Positions 1 through 8,826 of a DNA stretch of 28,839 nucleotides are shown in pieces. The translations under genes were made by a program, and so were the position numbers. The stretch covers positions 1 to 28,839 of the forward strand of contig QNCE01000004.1 in NCBI GenBank assembly GCA_003644405.1. The letters are read 5' to 3'. How positions within the stretch are numbered: position 1 is the stretch's first letter; the number at the start of each line of letters is the position of its first letter. Under the pieces are notes generated by a model that saw only the letters and a list, made by a program, of their open reading frames with translations, had not been told where the DNA came from and did no database searches. Source of the stretch: Candidatus Omnitrophota bacterium. Lineage in GTDB: Bacteria; Omnitrophota; Gorgyraeia; Duberdicusellales; 4484-171.

Positions 1-480
1 CTTACTCCATTTTTTACAGCAGGAACGTATAGGAATCCCTACTTTTATAGTTTTTCTTTCTATCATTTTAGAAATTTTCCAAGGATTAAATCCCCAATAA
101 ATCTTCTTTACAAAAAATCCTAAGATACTGTTAGTTTTACCAATAGTAGAATTAGGTTCATAGATAGCAGTATAAGAAAAGAAGCTAGAGAGAAGAATAA
201 GAAAAATAGTAGCTTTTCCTCCAAAACCAATGACTCTCTGTGGTCTGGTTTTTAAAAACACTACTAATCCCTCAATAATTCGATAAGCCATCTCTAAGAC
301 TACATTCCTGAAAGGCAACTCCCTTCCTAGAACCAAAAATCCTTTCTTTCTTAACCAATCTTTAAAATAATTAGAGGTCAAAAAAATATAAACCTTGTTA
401 TTTTCCTTAAAAGCTTTCGCTAGTATCCAAGCAGGATATATATGTCCAGCACTCCTGTCCGCTACTAAAAGAATTCTCAT
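1..480 (-). CDS. murG: MurG, undecaprenyl-PP-MurNAc-pentapeptide GlcNAc transferase (5' 160 codons only; runs off left edge)
   Basis: MurG adds GlcNAc from UDP-GlcNAc to lipid I at the inner face of the membrane, making lipid II. The first 160 codons are present, from the ATG at 480. The N-terminal nucleotide-binding-fold start (MRILLVADRSAGHIYPA, the place of the usual GGTGGH loop) is visible, with VIGFGG near residue 87, EPNSTIGKTN (usual EQNxxPGxxN) near 112 and VGIPIR (usual GNPVR) near 150. The glycine loop is unusually poor: only the last Gly-His of GGTGGH remains. Identity rests on these motifs and on position directly after ftsW (9-base gap, GGGGAG just upstream), exactly as in classical dcw clusters. 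The C-terminal UDP-GlcNAc-binding half lies outside the window, so completeness is unknown. Confidence 0.85.
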   Translation of the reverse strand, partial: MRILLVADRSAGHIYPAWILAKAFKENNKVYIFLTSNYFKDWLRKKGFLVLGRELPFRNVVLEMAYRIIEGLVVFLKTRPQRVIGFGGKATIFLILLSSFFSYTAIYEPNSTIGKTNSILGFFVKKIYWGFNPWKISKMIERKTIKVGIPIRSCCKKWSK

Positions 481-489
481 TGCTAAATT

Positions 490-1599
490 TTAAACTCCCC
501 TCGCAACAGAGTTACCTAACTCCCTAGATGCGTTGAATAGAAGCCCTAATAGAGCATAGTGAACAACTAAACTAGTACCTCCATAACTTACAAAGGGAAG
601 AGGTAATCCTTTAGTAGGAAACAAACCACAACTTACCCCTACATTTATCAATATTTCTAAAGCTAAAATTAAACCTATGCCAAAACAGAAATTTCTTCTA
701 AAAGTTTGGTGGATAAAAAACCCTAACTTAAAAATTTTAAAGATAAAAACAAAAAACATAGCTAAAATTAAGCTACTACCTACAAAGCCAAACTCTTCAG
801 CAATAATAGAAAATATAAAATCTGTATGTGCAGCTGGCAAAAAAAGTAGTTTTTGTCTACTTTCGCCTAAACCCACCCCTAAAACCCCTCCTCTACCGTA
901 AGCAATCTGGGACTGAATCAGTTGGAATCCACTTCCTTTAGGGTCTTTCCAAGGGTTTAAATAAGCAACGATACGATGAAAACGGTAAGGGTGAACTTTT
1001 ATAAGTACCCCTGCTAAAACTACCCCTAAAAGAAGGAAGGAAAGAAGATGTCTTTTTTTTGCCTTAAAGATAAGAAGCATAAGATAAAGCCATAGAATCC
1101 AAAATAAGGGGGTGCCCAAATCTGGCTCTAGAAGAATAAGAAGAAACACTATACCTGTTACTAGAAAAAGAGGGAAAATTCCTTCCTTAAGATTTCTTAT
1201 AAGTGCTCCTTTACGATTTAAGTAATCTACACTCCATACTAGATATGTCACCTTTAAGAGTTCTGAAGGTTGAAGATTTATACCTCCAATACTAAGCCAT
1301 CGTCTTGCTCCTCCTACTTTCTTTCCTAATACTAATACTAATACAAGAAGGAAAATATTAAAGAGAAGGAGGCAAAAAGCGTACTTTTTTATACTTTCTA
1401 AATCTATACTTAACATCCCCACAAATATAGGAATACTTAAGAGGAAAAAGATAAGCTGTTTCTTAAAAAAATAACCGTAATCATGTTTAGTTTTCCAAGC
1501 GTAGATAGAAGAAGCCTCATAGACCATCAGTAAACCCAAAAGAGTAAAAGTGAAAGCTAGTAAAAAGATTATCCTTCTTTCTCTATTGATTTTGTTCAT
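490..1599 (-). CDS. ftsW: FtsW, SEDS-family septal peptidoglycan glycosyltransferase
   Basis: A polytopic membrane protein of 369 residues with about ten hydrophobic segments. SEDS proteins polymerise lipid II into glycan strands together with a class B PBP, here FtsI from the same cluster. Visible family signatures are GGARRWL followed by QPSELLK (residues 110-116), EPDLGT (158-163), the HTDFIF segment with the catalytic Asp260, and the FPTKGLPLPFVSYGG block (327-341). Length is normal for FtsW/RodA. Position between murD and murG favours FtsW over RodA. The ATG start at 1599 lies inside the end of murD (17-base overlap), consistent with translational coupling. Confidence 0.96.
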   Translation of the reverse strand: MNKINRERRIIFLLAFTFTLLGLLMVYEASSIYAWKTKHDYGYFFKKQLIFFLLSIPIFVGMLSIDLESIKKYAFCLLLFNIFLLVLVLVLGKKVGGARRWLSIGGINLQPSELLKVTYLVWSVDYLNRKGALIRNLKEGIFPLFLVTGIVFLLILLEPDLGTPLFWILWLYLMLLIFKAKKRHLLSFLLLGVVLAGVLIKVHPYRFHRIVAYLNPWKDPKGSGFQLIQSQIAYGRGGVLGVGLGESRQKLLFLPAAHTDFIFSIIAEEFGFVGSSLILAMFFVFIFKIFKLGFFIHQTFRRNFCFGIGLILALEILINVGVSCGLFPTKGLPLPFVSYGGTSLVVHYALLGLLFNASRELGNSVARGV

Positions 1600-2848
1600 C
1601 TAACCGTTTAACCGTGGTAATAAAAAAATGACCTCTCTCAATGTAACTAGAAAATGCATCAAAGCTAGAACACATGGGAGAAAAAAGGACCACATCTCCC
1701 TCTCTGGCTTCCTTAAAAGAAGCAATAATTGCTTCCTCCAGAGTTGAAAAAGTTTCCATATAGGGATAAAACTTTAGAGACTCCTTAAGCTTATCTTTAG
1801 CTTCTCCAAAAAGGTTAATCTTCTTTACTCTTTTTAAAAAGGACTTAATTATTGAGTAATCCATTCCTTTATCTCTGCCTCCAGCGATTAAGATAACTGG
1901 CTTTTTAATTACGCTTAGGGCATAAGCGGTAGAAGAAGGATTGGTAGCTTTGGAATCGTTAATAAAAGTTATACCGTTAACTTCCCTCACCAACTGCATT
2001 CGGTGAGGCAAACCCCTAAAGGAAGAAAAAACATTTTTGCAGAAGGATTTATCTATACCAAGAAGAGAAACGATGGTATAAGCAGCGGAATAATTTTCAT
2101 TTCCAAACTCATTATCAAAGTACACTAGTTTAGCTTGGATGGTAGAGAGCGTATCTTTTAAAAATACACGTTTATTAACAACAGCATAATCACTCTTTCC
2201 TTGGTTTTTAAATATATTCAACTTAGCTCTTCGATAACAGATAAAATCTCTATACCTGTCAAGATGGTCAGGCTCAAGATTAATGAGGCAAGAGATGAAT
2301 GGTCTGAATTCTATAATACTTTCTAATTGGTAGGAGCTTACCTCTAAAACGACTAAGTCTTCTTCCCTTGTTTTTAAAGCTATTGAAGAGAAAGGAATAC
2401 CTATATTTCCTGCTAAATGGCAACTTATCCCCTTTTTCTTAAGAATAAGGTAAACAAGAAAAGCTGTGGTGCTTTTCCCATTAGTACCGGTAATAGCAAT
2501 AATTTTGGCTTTGTTAAACCAACTAGCCACCTCTAATTCTCCTACGGTTAAAATATTTAGCTCTTTAGCTATCTTACAGATATAAGAGTTGGCTGTATCT
2601 ACTCCCGGACTTAATACAATAAGATCAGTTCCCTTTAAAAAATTCTTGGTATGAGCACCAAACTCAAACTCTACCCCCCTTTTTTTGAATTGATCAATAA
2701 TTAATTTATAAGTAGGGTAAATACATTTATGAGGAGAAATTTCACTAACCTTTACCTTCTTACCCAAAGAGAGAAAAAGTCTACATAGAGAAATTCCACT
2801 TTTTTTAAATCCCACCACACATACAGTAGTAATTTTATCTATTTTCAT
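1583..2848 (-). CDS. murD: MurD, UDP-MurNAc-L-alanine:D-glutamate ligase
   Basis: Cytoplasmic ATP-dependent ligase that adds D-Glu to UDP-MurNAc-L-Ala. Numbering from the chosen start (421 aa), the P-loop TGTNGKSTT is at 120-128. It is followed by EVSSYQLE, the EPDHLDRY segment, HRMQLV before NDSKATN (297-303), AGGRDKG and the SPMCSSFDAF C-terminal-domain motif. The open frame extends 18 codons further upstream to 2902, but that extension lies inside mraY and has no counterpart in the family. The ATG at 2848 forms an ATGA overlap with the mraY stop and begins directly at the N-terminal Rossmann strand (TTVCVVGFKKSG). Length is slightly short of the usual 430-450 aa. No missing catalytic motif was seen. 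Confidence 0.95.
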   Translation of the reverse strand: MKIDKITTVCVVGFKKSGISLCRLFLSLGKKVKVSEISPHKCIYPTYKLIIDQFKKRGVEFEFGAHTKNFLKGTDLIVLSPGVDTANSYICKIAKELNILTVGELEVASWFNKAKIIAITGTNGKSTTAFLVYLILKKKGISCHLAGNIGIPFSSIALKTREEDLVVLEVSSYQLESIIEFRPFISCLINLEPDHLDRYRDFICYRRAKLNIFKNQGKSDYAVVNKRVFLKDTLSTIQAKLVYFDNEFGNENYSAAYTIVSLLGIDKSFCKNVFSSFRGLPHRMQLVREVNGITFINDSKATNPSSTAYALSVIKKPVILIAGGRDKGMDYSIIKSFLKRVKKINLFGEAKDKLKESLKFYPYMETFSTLEEAIIASFKEAREGDVVLFSPMCSSFDAFSSYIERGHFFITTVKRLDEQNQ

Positions 2849-3933
2849 CTGAGTTTTAATGTAAGAAGGGCTACTACTGCAAGGATAGCATAAATAATCC
2901 AAAATCTCACAATTATCTTTGCTTCAGGAATCCCTCTTATTTGAAAGTGGTGGTGAAGAGGGGCGGCTCTAAACATTTTCTTACCTCTAATTTTGACTGA
3001 AGCAATTTGCAACACTACACTAAGAGCCTCTACTACAAATACTCCACCACAAATAATAAGAAGAAACTCCTTCTTTATAAAAAGAGCAACTGCCCCTAAG
3101 AGACCTCCTAAGGCTAGAGCCCCGGTATCCCCCATAAAAACTTCTGCAGGATAACAGTTATACCAAAGGAATCCTAAACTAGCACCAAGAATAGAAGAAC
3201 ATAGTATTGTAAGCTCACCTGCATTCTTTATATAAGGAATAAAGAGATAATGGGAAAACTTTATATTCCCGCAGACATAGGAGAGAATTGCAAATACCAA
3301 AGAAGAAGAAATTATCCCTCCTATGGCTAAACCATCTAAGCCATCAGTAAAATTTACTGCATTGGAGGTAGCTACGATTACTAAGCTAGCCCAAAAGATA
3401 TAGAAATAGCCTAAATCTATAATCATATTTTTAAAGAAAGGTAAATCAATTCTAGTAGAAATATCTTTGCGAATGTAGATAATTAAACCCACAACTATAC
3501 CAATGAGTACTTGAGAAACAAGCTTTACTCCTCTAGATAGCCCCTTCCCTTTTTTTATTTTAAGTAAATCGTCTTTGAATCCTACTCCTCCTAAAAAAAG
3601 CATAACTATGAGCGTATACCAGCTGAATCCTATATCCCACCTCATCCAGATAAAGACAGAAATAATTACTGAAATGATAATTATCAATCCTCCCATAGTA
3701 GGTGTTCCCTTCTTATCCTTATGAAGACTCTCCAAGTGAGGGTGACCATACATATCTATCCTTTCGTAGAAGCCAAACTTATCAAAGAGTTTCATTCTCT
3801 TAAACTGCTTCCACAAAATAAATGCAAGTAAGAAGGAAGTAACAAAAGCACATCCACTTCGAAAGGTAATGTACTTTAGCACATTGAAAACAATGGAATA
3901 TTTGCTAAGAGGGTAAAAAAGATGGTAAAGCAT
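2845..3933 (-). CDS. mraY: MraY, phospho-MurNAc-pentapeptide transferase
   Basis: Integral membrane enzyme of 362 residues that transfers phospho-MurNAc-pentapeptide from UDP to undecaprenyl phosphate, giving lipid I. Family motifs in order: HKDKKGTPTMGG (71-82), GFKDDLLK with the Asp pair 121-122, NAVNFTDGLDGLA (191-203), the PAEVFMGDTGALALGG stretch (262-277), and APLHHHF (324-330). About ten hydrophobic helices are visible and the length is typical. The ATG at 3933 follows the murF stop by one base, and the stop overlaps the murD start as ATGA. Confidence 0.97.
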   Translation of the reverse strand: MLYHLFYPLSKYSIVFNVLKYITFRSGCAFVTSFLLAFILWKQFKRMKLFDKFGFYERIDMYGHPHLESLHKDKKGTPTMGGLIIIISVIISVFIWMRWDIGFSWYTLIVMLFLGGVGFKDDLLKIKKGKGLSRGVKLVSQVLIGIVVGLIIYIRKDISTRIDLPFFKNMIIDLGYFYIFWASLVIVATSNAVNFTDGLDGLAIGGIISSSLVFAILSYVCGNIKFSHYLFIPYIKNAGELTILCSSILGASLGFLWYNCYPAEVFMGDTGALALGGLLGAVALFIKKEFLLIICGGVFVVEALSVVLQIASVKIRGKKMFRAAPLHHHFQIRGIPEAKIIVRFWIIYAILAVVALLTLKLR

Positions 3934-3934
3934 A

Positions 3935-5281
3935 TTAAAACTTCCTGATAACCTCCTCTAACTTCATATTTCGAGAACCCTTTAAAAAAATAAGATACTT
4001 TTTGTTCTTAGTTAACTTCCTTAAAAAGGAAGCAATCTCCTCATGAGAATCTAAATGAATTACTCGGGGATGACCTAGTTTCTCTAACATTTCCTTCAGA
4101 AAGTGAACATGCTTACCAAAAGTTATTATATAATCAAAACCAACAGAGATTAAGGGATGGGCTAGACTTCTATGATAGTAGTAAACTCTTTTACCTAACT
4201 CTAGCATATCCGCTATCACAGCAACCTTGGGGAGAGAATAAACACTCAATGTCTTTATTGATTCTTTTAGAGAAAAAGGGTTAGAATTGTAAGCATCGTT
4301 TATAAATAATGAACCTCTTTTTATTATTTTTTCCATACGCATGAAAGGGAAATCTTCGAACTCACTCATCATCTCTGTACATTCTCTTAAGTCTAAACCC
4401 AAAAGGGTAGCTACCAAAAGAGAAGCTAGCGTATTGTAAATAAAAAAGGAAGCAAAGGTTTTAAGACGGAGAAGATATCTACCATTTATAGAAAATATAT
4501 TTTCTCTCTCATTTTTCTCTAAAAGTTTAGCATAGATATGTGCTTCTTTATTCTTACCAAACCAGAATATTCTATTAGCTAAGTTTACTCTCCGCAGAAG
4601 GTAATCATCTCTGTTAAGGATGCCAATGGTATCGGCATTGTTAGCTATAACTGCTATTTTCTCCTCTAACACTCCTTTAAGAGAAGATAAACCTTGTAGA
4701 TGCACAGATTTTATAAAAGTGATTACTCCTAGATGAGGCTGGCAAAGATCAGTTAATCTTTTTATCTCTCCAGGAAAATTTGTCCCTAACTCTAAAATGA
4801 GTATCTTCTCCTCTTTCAGATTAAGGAGGGTTTTACATACGCCCAAAAGATTATTCTCTGATTTCTTATTACATAGGACAGAAAATTTCTCTCTTAGAAG
4901 ATAGAAAAGCATCTCCTTAGTAGTAGTCTTCCCTACAGAACCTGTAATAGCTATCACTTTTTCAGGCGATGCTCTCTTCCTTATATACTTACTTACTCTC
5001 TCTAAACTAGAGAGAGAATTCTCGACTACAAAAGTACAAACCCTCTCTTTTTTCTGTTCTTTTCTATCCTCACTTACTATTAAAGCTGCGCCTCTGCGAA
5101 TAGCTTCATCGATAAATTGATGTGCATCAAAGTATTTCCCTTTAATAGCAATAAAAGCTTCTCCTTTCTTAAGGGTACGTGAATCTATGGAAAATCCTGT
5201 TGGTTGTTTAAAAAATCTTTTATTTAATACCCTCTTAGGTTTTAATACCTTGGTTAATTTTAAAAGCGTAAATTCACTCAT
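3935..5281 (-). CDS. murF: MurF, UDP-MurNAc-tripeptide:D-Ala-D-Ala ligase
   Basis: Cytoplasmic ATP-dependent ligase that adds the D-Ala-D-Ala dipeptide to the UDP-MurNAc tripeptide. From the chosen ATG (448 aa) the N-terminal Mur ligase signature DSRTLKKGEAFIAIKG is at about 33-48, the P-loop GSVGKTTTKE at 114-123, followed by ENNLLG, LELGTNFPGEI and NDAYNSNP (328-335), and FLKGSRNMKLE at the C-terminus. The frame is open to 5314. The ATG at 5281 was preferred because it gives a normal MurF N-terminus and an 8-base overlap with murE, with GAGG and AGGA just upstream. The HxxYN motif of the central domain reads FFIYN here. Confidence 0.95.
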   Translation of the reverse strand: MSEFTLLKLTKVLKPKRVLNKRFFKQPTGFSIDSRTLKKGEAFIAIKGKYFDAHQFIDEAIRRGAALIVSEDRKEQKKERVCTFVVENSLSSLERVSKYIRKRASPEKVIAITGSVGKTTTKEMLFYLLREKFSVLCNKKSENNLLGVCKTLLNLKEEKILILELGTNFPGEIKRLTDLCQPHLGVITFIKSVHLQGLSSLKGVLEEKIAVIANNADTIGILNRDDYLLRRVNLANRIFWFGKNKEAHIYAKLLEKNERENIFSINGRYLLRLKTFASFFIYNTLASLLVATLLGLDLRECTEMMSEFEDFPFMRMEKIIKRGSLFINDAYNSNPFSLKESIKTLSVYSLPKVAVIADMLELGKRVYYYHRSLAHPLISVGFDYIITFGKHVHFLKEMLEKLGHPRVIHLDSHEEIASFLRKLTKNKKYLIFLKGSRNMKLEEVIRKF

Positions 5282-6713
5282 TCCTAAGAAGTCCTCTAAC
5301 AACTGAAGCGTCACAAAAGGGAATCCTTCTGTCCTTTATAATTTGATAGTTCTCATGCCCTTTCCCAGCAATAAGAACAGCGCAGATCTGTCTCTTTCGA
5401 ATCTCTAAAGCAGTTTTTATCGCCTTTCTTCTATCTAAAACTACTGTGTAATTATCCCTTTTAAATCCTTTCTCTATCTGAGAGATAATTTGATAAGGAT
5501 CTTCGTTACGTGGATTATCGGAAGTCAAAATAGTAAAATCAGCAAGGCAAGAAGCAATCTCTCCCATTACAGCTCTTTTCCCTTTATCCCTATCTCCTCC
5601 ACAACCAAATACACACACAACCTTCTGGTATCCTATTTCCTTTAAAGTAGCAAGGGCAGTTTTTAAAGCCTGAGGAGTGTGAGCATAATCTACGTAGATA
5701 TCATCACCTATCAACTGAAGTCTTCCCAAAGGAGAATTAAGTTGGGGTAAAAACTTCGCAACTGTATCTGGATTAAATCCTAATTCCACTAAAGAAGCAA
5801 ATCCAGCAAGAATATTGAGGATGTTATGCTTCCCCAAAAGCTTTATCCTTATAGGGTAAGTTTTTTCTCGATGAAGTAAAATAAACCTACTTCCCTCTTT
5901 GGAGAGATTTAAATCGTATGCCCTAAAGTGAGCCTCTTTTTTAAATCCATAAGTAACCAGATAATTATCTATTTGACTAGCGAGTTTACGACCATAGTAG
6001 TTATCTATGTTTACTAAAGCCGTAGCCTTAGGGTTCTCTAAAAAAAGTCTCCTCTTAGCCTCAAAGTAACTTTGCATGGTAGAATGATAATCAAGGTGTT
6101 CTCTGGAAAGATTAGTAAAGATGCACTGTGAGAATTCAATCCCCTCTACTCTCTTTTGTTGCAAAGCATGAGAGGAAACCTCCATTACTACATAAGAATT
6201 TCTTTTTTTTATTAGGGAAAGTAGCTTTCTTAAAGAAAGATAATCAGGAGTAGTGTAGGTAGCTTCTATTTTTCTATCTTCTATATAGTAACCCACTGTG
6301 CCAACTAAAGATACAGACTTCTTAAGCATTTTTAAAAGTTCATAAATTACAAAGGCAGTTGTAGTTTTACCGTTGGTACCAGTTACACCGATAAAAGTTA
6401 ACCCCTTCAAAGAATGAGAATACAGTTTATCCACTGCTTTTCTAAATTCCCTATAAGGGTCATCAACATAAATAACAGGTGCGTCTTTTAAGATAGAAGT
6501 AATAACTTCTTTCTTTTTTTTGTCTCCTACAAATACCGCTACTTTATTTTTTATCTGATTTAGGATACTAAAAATATTAAAAGATACACCTTCGATTACA
6601 AAAAACATATCTCCTTTCTCAAGGTTACAAGAATCTCTGGATATATTTTTTATCTCTAAGTTGGCTAATCTTTCCTCTAACTCAAGATTGGGAAAAAACT
6701 CTTTCAGCTTCAT
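5274..6713 (-). CDS. murE: MurE, UDP-MurNAc-L-Ala-D-Glu:meso-diaminopimelate ligase
   Basis: Cytoplasmic ligase adding the third residue of the peptide stem. It is 479 aa with the P-loop TGTNGKTTT (111-119), MEVSSHALQQ, the YFEAKRRLF segment whose Lys220 is the usual carbamylated lysine, VDYAHTP (341-347) and AGKGHE (449-454). The specificity motif DNPR at 399-402 is the signature of meso-diaminopimelate rather than lysine addition, so the wall is inferred to be DAP-type. The N-terminal UDP-MurNAc-binding region is diverged: the usual DSR reads DSC (27-29) and the DGHxFI segment is not recognisable. The ATG at 6713 follows the ftsI stop by 10 bases. Confidence 0.96.
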   Translation of the reverse strand: MKLKEFFPNLELEERLANLEIKNISRDSCNLEKGDMFFVIEGVSFNIFSILNQIKNKVAVFVGDKKKKEVITSILKDAPVIYVDDPYREFRKAVDKLYSHSLKGLTFIGVTGTNGKTTTAFVIYELLKMLKKSVSLVGTVGYYIEDRKIEATYTTPDYLSLRKLLSLIKKRNSYVVMEVSSHALQQKRVEGIEFSQCIFTNLSREHLDYHSTMQSYFEAKRRLFLENPKATALVNIDNYYGRKLASQIDNYLVTYGFKKEAHFRAYDLNLSKEGSRFILLHREKTYPIRIKLLGKHNILNILAGFASLVELGFNPDTVAKFLPQLNSPLGRLQLIGDDIYVDYAHTPQALKTALATLKEIGYQKVVCVFGCGGDRDKGKRAVMGEIASCLADFTILTSDNPRNEDPYQIISQIEKGFKRDNYTVVLDRRKAIKTALEIRKRQICAVLIAGKGHENYQIIKDRRIPFCDASVVRGLLRNE

Positions 6714-6723
6714 CCAAAAATTT

Positions 6724-8433
6724 TTACATTTTCTCCATTAGGCTAACCTCACCTTTCTTTTCTACCATTGCTTTATACTCTCTGTATTTTAAAATGCTTT
6801 CTCCTATCTTCTTAAAAAGAGAAGCAGCTACTACTCCTCCGAAATGGGACTTAACAGGCTCATCGATGCTTACTGCTATAACTAAAGGATGGGAATCTTT
6901 TTGAATAAACCCCACAAAAGAGGCTCGATACCTTGTATGGGAATATCTTTTCTTTTCTACATCAAACTTTTGAGCGGTTCCCGTCTTACCTCCTACTACC
7001 GCTCCATCAATTCTGGCAAGCTTTCCTGTTCCCTCCTCTACTACTTCTTTAAGGACTTCTCTTACATTCTCTGCCACTTTAGAAGGTAATACTCTCTTCT
7101 TATGAGGTTTAAACTCCCAGAAAGATTCACCATGCCAAATCTTTCTCACCAAATGAGGTCTTACTTTGTAACCTCCGTTAGCAATGGTAGCCATAGCTGA
7201 GGCTAATTGAATCAAACTCACCCCTACTTCTTGACCGATAGGAATAATAAAATAAGAGGTTTTACTCCACTTTTGAGGAGATTTTAAAATCCCAGAGGTC
7301 TCTCCTGGCAAATCTATATCTGTTTTTCTTCCAAAACTAAGCTTCTTCATATAAGTATAAAGAGAAAAAGGAGGCAAACTCTGAGCAATTTTTGCTACTC
7401 CAATATTACTAGATTTTTTAAATACCTCTTTAAAGGTAAGTTCTCCATAAGGTTTCCAGTCATGAAGAATGCTCCCGGGAATTTTATACTTCCCTCTCTC
7501 ACAAAATATCACTCTTTGAGGGGAAAATTTTCTCTCAGCGATAGCAGTAACCAAAGTAACTATTTTGAATACTGAACCAGGCTCAAATATATCAGTAATT
7601 GCTCTATTCCTTACCTGTGACGGTACAAACTCACCTATCCTGTTGGGATCGAAAGTAGGCCAGTTAGCTAAAGCCAACAGTTCCCCATTAGAAGCATCCA
7701 TTACTATCACCGAACCAGCTTTTGCCTTAAATTTCTCTATAGTCTCCTTTAAATAACTCTCACTCCAGTACTGAATTTGGGCTTCTATAGTCAAAAAAAT
7801 ATCTGCCCCTTTCTGAGGATGAAAAACCTGAGGGTGAAAAGTAAAAGTAGAAGCTGAGGAATCTTTAAAAACGGTAGTGATACCCTCTTTTCCTTGTAAG
7901 TAACGCTCGTAAAAAAATTCTATTCCTTCTATTCCTCGATTGTCGAGATCTACTCCTCCTAGAATATGTGCAGCAAGACTCCCATGAGGATAAAATCTCT
8001 TTTTCTCTCTTATAAATCCTAAACCTTTCAATTTTAATTTTTCAACCTTTTCTTTCTCCTCCCATGATATTTTTCTTTTGATCCATACGAACCGCTTTGG
8101 TGAATAAAGTTTCTTTTTAATCTTCTCTCTATCTATCTCTAGAACTTCTGCTACCTCCTTACAAAATTTATCTTTATCCTCAACTAACTGAGGATCAGCA
8201 TATACAGAGTAGGTAGTAAGATCCATAGCTAAAATTCTACCTTCTCTATCATAAATTTTCCCTCTCTCTCCCTTTAGGGATACAACTGCAATATATTGAG
8301 AATAAGCTAAATTTTTGAAAAATTCCTTATTAAACACCTGAAGATAAGCTATTTTGGTTAAGATAGCAAAAAAAGCAAGGGCTAGTAAGGAGAGTACGGT
8401 ATATATCCTCAGATTTTTTCTTACATTCTTCAC
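6724..8433 (-). CDS. ftsI: FtsI/PBP3-type class B penicillin-binding protein (septal transpeptidase)
   Basis: Bitopic inner-membrane DD-transpeptidase that cross-links septal peptidoglycan with FtsW. It is 569 aa with one N-terminal membrane helix (about 10-30), the class B pedestal signature GERGKIYDREGRILA (55-69), and transpeptidase motifs SVFK (287-290), SSN (341-343) and KTG (483-485). There is no PASTA domain. The start is a GTG at 8433. The nearest ATG reads straight into a stop, and no good Shine-Dalgarno precedes the GTG, so initiation may depend on coupling to ftsL 12 bases upstream. Position after ftsL and before murE supports FtsI rather than an elongation PBP2. Confidence 0.95.
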   Translation of the reverse strand: MKNVRKNLRIYTVLSLLALAFFAILTKIAYLQVFNKEFFKNLAYSQYIAVVSLKGERGKIYDREGRILAMDLTTYSVYADPQLVEDKDKFCKEVAEVLEIDREKIKKKLYSPKRFVWIKRKISWEEKEKVEKLKLKGLGFIREKKRFYPHGSLAAHILGGVDLDNRGIEGIEFFYERYLQGKEGITTVFKDSSASTFTFHPQVFHPQKGADIFLTIEAQIQYWSESYLKETIEKFKAKAGSVIVMDASNGELLALANWPTFDPNRIGEFVPSQVRNRAITDIFEPGSVFKIVTLVTAIAERKFSPQRVIFCERGKYKIPGSILHDWKPYGELTFKEVFKKSSNIGVAKIAQSLPPFSLYTYMKKLSFGRKTDIDLPGETSGILKSPQKWSKTSYFIIPIGQEVGVSLIQLASAMATIANGGYKVRPHLVRKIWHGESFWEFKPHKKRVLPSKVAENVREVLKEVVEEGTGKLARIDGAVVGGKTGTAQKFDVEKKRYSHTRYRASFVGFIQKDSHPLVIAVSIDEPVKSHFGGVVAASLFKKIGESILKYREYKAMVEKKGEVSLMEKM

Positions 8434-8445
8434 ATTTTAAAAAAG

Positions 8446-8811
8446 TTATTTCTCCTCAGCGAAAGCTTGAGAGCGTAGAGGTAAGTTAAAAATCCTACTG
8501 TTAACCTGAGCTAAAGGAGCCATCCATCCAGCTTTAGAGTGAACACTTTCAGTTTTCTTAATACGGTAAGCTAGAACTTTTGTCTCTTCAGGAATTATAA
8601 ACTCATGAGTTTCTGCCCATTGGTTAAGTTTTTCCAGAGAAGTTTTACTATAAAAATTATACATTAAAGCGTCGCGTTTAGCAACTAATTCGTTATAAAT
8701 TTTGTAGTTACTAGCTAATTGATAGGCTTCTATGTAGAGGGAAATTTTTTGATGGAGGTAAAGGAGAAGGAAAATAAACATACCTATTAAACAAATAATT
8801 CCACGTTTCAT
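8446..8811 (-). CDS. ftsL: FtsL-like small bitopic cell-division protein
   Basis: A 121-residue protein with a short basic N-terminus, one membrane helix (about 4-20) and an outside segment with heptad-like spacing (about 25-70), the architecture of FtsL. FtsL forms a complex with FtsQ/DivIB and FtsB/DivIC and activates FtsWI at the septum. FtsL sequences diverge too far for motif recognition, so the call rests on size, topology and location between rsmH and ftsI, where ftsL is expected. The C-terminal tail (about 85-121) after the putative coiled coil is of unknown role. Spacing to both neighbours is under 16 bases. Confidence 0.75.
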   Translation of the reverse strand: MKRGIICLIGMFIFLLLYLHQKISLYIEAYQLASNYKIYNELVAKRDALMYNFYSKTSLEKLNQWAETHEFIIPEETKVLAYRIKKTESVHSKAGWMAPLAQVNSRIFNLPLRSQAFAEEK

Positions 8812-8826
8812 TTTAAATAACTTTAC

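Noticed and set aside
677..901. Plus-strand open frame opposite ftsW, and similar plus-strand frames at 7565, 11859, 17422, 18074, 21032 and 25925
   Set aside because: All lie antisense to well-recognised minus-strand genes, with no protein family features and no own ribosome sites of note.
2849..2902. N-terminal extension of murD to 2902
   Set aside because: It overlaps mraY coding sequence and has no family counterpart; the ATGA-coupled ATG at 2848 is better.
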